In this document: one piece after another, positions 5,894 through 7,537 of the stretch
How the letters are laid out: every line of letters begins with the position of its first letter
Position numbering within the stretch: position 1 is the first letter of the stretch
From: an uncultured Prevotella sp.
GTDB lineage: Bacteria > Bacteroidota > Bacteroidia > Bacteroidales > Bacteroidaceae
Assembly (NCBI GenBank): GCA_900770845.1
Contig: CAAGLS010000136.1
Location: forward strand, 1-7,537
Direction: 5' to 3'
DNA length: 7,537 nucleotides
Notes under the pieces: model-generated
What the model was told of the DNA's origin: nothing
Seen by the model: the letters and a program-made list of their open reading frames with translations, nothing else
The model's database searches: none
Translations under genes and position numbers: made by a program

Positions 5894-6018
5894 TAAAGAG
5901 ATGACCCAACCTCCAATTAGTTCATAATAGGCATTCGTTGTACGTGCGGATGATTGGAAAGCGGTCGAACATTTATTTGGCAAAAAAACAAGATTATCTT
6001 AATATTCCAAATTATTAG

Positions 6019-6040
6019 CCAAAATGTTTGGCAAATCCAA
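6019..6040 (+). repeat. Left 22-nt direct repeat flanking the DUF4160-DUF2442 pair
   Basis: This segment matches 6620-6641 at 20 of 22 positions (both CCAAAAT-n-TTT-n-GCAAATCCAA). The left copy overlaps the -33 box of the module's promoter, so it could be an operator as well as a scar of insertion. Confidence 0.7.
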
Positions 6041-6058
6041 AATGATCAATTATATTTG
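6027..6058 (+). promoter_or_regulatory. Promoter of the DUF4160-DUF2442 operon
   Basis: TTTG (6027-6030) and TATATTTG (6051-6058) are 20 nt apart, fitting the Bacteroidota promoter pattern. The start of transcription would be about 6063-6066, giving a very short leader before the ATG at 6073. Confidence 0.7.
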
Positions 6059-6072
6059 CCACAAAAACGAGA

Positions 6073-6318
6073 ATGCCAACTATATTCATCTTCTTCGGAT
6101 TCAAATTCATGTTCTATAGCAATGACCACGAACCTATTCATGTACATATTATCAAAGACGGACATGAGGCCAAATATAATGTAGAACCTATAGAGCAGGT
6201 TTATAATCATGGATTCAAAAGACATGACATTCTTATGATAGAATCCGTAATAGAAGAAAATAAGGAAGTCATTGTTAGTCGTTGGAAAGAATATTTTAAG
6301 GAGGAGAAAAATGGATAG
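6073..6318 (+). CDS. DUF4160 domain protein
   Basis: This 81-residue protein is a single DUF4160 domain from end to end. It opens with MPTIFIFFGFKFMFYSNDHEPIHVH; the NDHEPIHVH motif (17-25) with its histidines is the hallmark of the family. It closes with IEENKEVIVSRWKEYF (60-75), the other conserved block. The biochemical role of DUF4160 is not established to my knowledge. It is very often encoded next to a DUF2442 protein, and the pair has been suggested to be a toxin-antitoxin-like module; that is inference from gene pairing. Here the next gene starts 8 bp before this one's stop, so translation is likely coupled. It has its own promoter and a very short leader, and there is no signal peptide or membrane segment. 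Codon use is AT-rich compared with ndh and aroC, consistent with mobile origin. Confidence 0.87.
   Translation: MPTIFIFFGFKFMFYSNDHEPIHVHIIKDGHEAKYNVEPIEQVYNHGFKRHDILMIESVIEENKEVIVSRWKEYFKEEKNG
6298..6304 (+). promoter_or_regulatory. Strong Shine-Dalgarno of the DUF2442 gene
   Basis: AAGGAGG lies six bases before the ATG at 6311, inside the 3' end of the DUF4160 gene. Such a perfect site is unusual among the genes here and fixes the DUF2442 start at 6311 rather than the in-frame ATG at 6272. Confidence 0.8.
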
Positions 6319-6619
6319 GCTTTACGTTACAAATATATGGGTTGACAATGGGTGTCTTTATGCCGAAACCAATGAGGGTAAGATTGCTTCTTATGATTTG
6401 AAGAAGGAGTTTCCCGGATTCCGTCATGCCACCCAACAACAGATGCAAAATTTCCAAGTTGGCTATGCTGGCATACACTGGCCAGACTTAGATGAGGACA
6501 TCAATCTTGAAAGTATGTTCTATGACAATCATCTGTGCCGGCTTACAAGAGGTGAAGATTCCGTTATTTACAGACCAATCCCAGAGAGCCATGACATAGT
6601 TGCAGAGCCAATGCCCTAA
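6311..6619 (+). CDS. DUF2442 domain protein
   Basis: This protein of 102 residues has the DUF2442 pattern in residues 1-80: an N-terminal beta-rich part (LYVTNIWVDNGCLYAETNEGKIASYDLKKEFP) resembling the family's 'LxVxFxdGxxxxxDL' hairpin, then GIHWPDLDEDINLESMF at 54-70, the family's W-x-(D/E)-x-D-E/D-I block. The last 20 residues (VIYRPIPESHDIVAEPMP) extend past the domain. Function is unproven. DUF2442 proteins have been placed by others as the antitoxin or partner side of small two-gene modules with DUF4160, an association from gene neighbourhood only. Overlap with the upstream gene (6311-6318) plus a strong ribosome site indicates coupled and probably higher expression than its partner, the usual sense for an antitoxin. 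A 22-nt direct repeat begins directly after the stop. Confidence 0.85.
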   Translation: MDRLYVTNIWVDNGCLYAETNEGKIASYDLKKEFPGFRHATQQQMQNFQVGYAGIHWPDLDEDINLESMFYDNHLCRLTRGEDSVIYRPIPESHDIVAEPMP

Positions 6620-6641
6620 CCAAAATATTTTGCAAATCCAA
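6620..6641 (+). repeat. Right 22-nt direct repeat flanking the DUF4160-DUF2442 pair
   Basis: This copy starts at the base after the DUF2442 stop codon and differs from 6019-6040 at two positions. It lacks a following -7 box, so it is not simply a second promoter. Confidence 0.7.
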
Positions 6642-6645
6642 CCAG

Positions 6646-6672
6646 TGTAGTGGCCGTGCCCTGCGCCGGCCA
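6646..6672 (+). repeat. GGCC hairpin element, copy 2
   Basis: It carries the same core as copy 1 (TGGCCGTGCC then GCGCCGGCCA). The stem is TGGCCG (6651-6656) with CGGCCA (6667-6672). With the inverted copy at 6718-6744 it forms a head-to-head pair 45 nt apart. Confidence 0.75.
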
Positions 6673-6717
6673 ACAAATAATGTTCGACACATTAACATCG
6701 GTTAGGTCATTGCCTTA

Positions 6718-6744
6718 TGGCCGGCACAAGGCACGGCCACTGCA
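6718..6744 (-). repeat. GGCC hairpin element, inverted copy 3
   Basis: Its reverse complement matches copy 2 with three differences over 27 nt. Paired copies 2 and 3 could form a large cruciform or a bidirectional transcript end between the DUF2442 gene and the convergent transposase remnant. Confidence 0.75.
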
Positions 6745-6804
6745 GCCACCAAACTATATCATTTTCAACTTCTTAATTAGGGTGTCCAGTTCGTTGTACC
6801 AATT

Positions 6805-7386
6805 TTAGCTCACTTTTCTGAGCGTCTTGGTCCGTTCTGCAACCCAATTCTTGGGCAGGTGTTCGGTTGGCCAGGCACTGGTGTCCTTCAGTTTCACATT
6901 TACAATGCGCTCTTTGAAATTGATTGTTTTTGTAACGGATTCGTTCGCGACTTTAGAATATAACGGTATCGTCAGAACGAAAGAGGTCACGCCGTACAGC
7001 TTGTTGGGTGACTTCTTGCTCTTGTAGATGCCGAAAGTAGATTCAATGATGTCGGATGACAAGTTGATGCTCATGTTGCCAGAGAGAAGTGCTTCTTACC
7101 TTTTGAAGTATTCAAGCATCTCGATTCCAACGCGTGCCTGTCGATAGTGTGCATTGCCTAAGACATGAGTAATGATGTAGGACCTGCATTTTCTACTTGT
7201 CATAATCGAGAAGCCTTCGTTCTTGCAGATGGTCTCAACGCGCCTTACAGCAAACATGACCGTCTGTAGTTCCCTCAACAGGGACTCATAATCCTTTATG
7301 AATGCATACGCTTCTTGCATTTTCTCTGGGGGAGTCATAACTGCTTGCCCATGTTGTGTGACAACTGTCACACAACAACAGGACAA
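6805..7386 (-). pseudogene. Transposase remnant (C-terminal part) with an in-frame stop
   Basis: Two consecutive open segments on the minus strand, 7386-7096 and 7074-6805, lie in the same frame, separated by one TAA (7098-7096) and seven sense codons (EALLSGN). Read through, they give about 192 residues: YESLLRELQTVMFAVRRVETICKNEGFS...CRSYIITHVLGNAHYRQARVGIEMLEYFKR, stop, then MSINLSSDIIESTFGIYKSKKSPNKLYGVTSFVL. The IESTFGxxKxKxSxNxLxG stretch resembles C-terminal parts of DDE transposases of Bacteroidota, with its Glu a candidate catalytic residue; I cannot name the IS family. The 5' part is missing: the frame starts at a TTG within a 22-bp tandem array and meets a stop just upstream. The C terminus (ERTKTLRKVS) looks natural. 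No terminal inverted repeats were found; 6745-6804 holds only AT-rich sequence. The gene is truncated and mutated, so almost surely inactive. Confidence 0.7.
7352..7377. repeat. 12-bp near-perfect palindrome
   Basis: TGTTGTGTGACA (7352-7363) is the exact reverse complement of TGTCACACAACA (7366-7377), with two bases between. The right arm is the first unit of the tandem array, so one repeat unit appears in opposite orientation here. Confidence 0.75.
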
Positions 7387-7432
7387 CCGTCACACAACAG
7401 TGGAACAATTGTCACACAACAGCAGAACAGCC
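7367..7432. repeat. 22-bp tandem repeat array (three full copies)
   Basis: Units at 7367-7388, 7389-7410 and 7411-7432 each begin GTCACACAACA and end in a variable RGRACAnYY. A degenerate fourth (GCCACAGA) starts at 7433. It lies at the truncated 5' end of the transposase remnant. Past it (7440-7537) I see no complete gene, only an A-rich run and an ATG at 7527 followed by 8 bases. Confidence 0.85.
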
Positions 7433-7537
7433 GCCACAGATGTTGTGCGAGCGAAGACAAAAGGACAATATGAAGACCGAGTTGTTACCTTAAAAAAAAA
7501 TAACACATTTCTGCTAAAATCAAATTATGACTGAACG

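Noticed and set aside
5735..5983. Minus-strand 82-codon open frame
   Set aside because: It covers the hairpin repeats and GGCC element; a Gly/Leu/Pro-rich translation is expected from such repeats.
7527..7537. Start of a plus-strand gene (ATGACTGAACG)
   Set aside because: Only 11 bases are visible, with no clear promoter or ribosome site, so it cannot be supported.

Overview
The window looks like a chromosomal segment from a Bacteroidota bacterium, most likely a Prevotella/Segatella-type Bacteroidales. Four things suggest this: Bacteroidota-style promoters (TTTG, about 19-20 nt, then TAnnTTTG) in front of several genes; mostly weak or A-rich ribosome binding sites; a SlyD with a Cys/His-rich tail; and dispersed GC-rich hairpin repeats between genes. 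The genus is an inference from pattern recognition, not a database match.

Layout: positions 1-355 hold no convincing gene. On the minus strand slyD (FKBP-type prolyl isomerase, 2069-1449) is followed 13 bp later by aroC (chorismate synthase, 1435-356), a likely two-gene operon with a -7-like box at 2112-2105. On the plus strand a strong promoter (2371-2402) and a structured leader precede a small exported protein of unknown function (2509-2871), closed by a very good intrinsic terminator (2913-2946). Next comes ndh (3153-4439), a type II NAD(P)H:quinone oxidoreductase. These housekeeping genes are GC-rich.

From about 4530 onward the window becomes accessory and the genes are visibly more AT-rich. 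It holds a 17-bp inverted repeat; a minus-strand zeta-toxin-family kinase with a small upstream gene whose stop overlaps the toxin start (ATGA), driven by an almost ideal promoter; a 22-bp tandem repeat array; a chain of small hairpins; a DUF4160-DUF2442 gene pair with its own promoter, flanked by 22-nt direct repeats; a pair of inverted GGCC-type hairpin elements; and the 3' part of a decayed transposase gene with an in-frame stop, whose 5' end runs into a second 22-bp tandem array.

As a whole this is a core segment (shikimate pathway, protein folding, respiration) next to a small island of two toxin-antitoxin-like modules, repeats and transposon debris. The most interesting parts are the repeat-flanked DUF4160-DUF2442 module, the zeta-type module and its overlapping control region, and the NDH-2 with a non-acidic residue where NADH-selective enzymes usually carry Glu/Asp.
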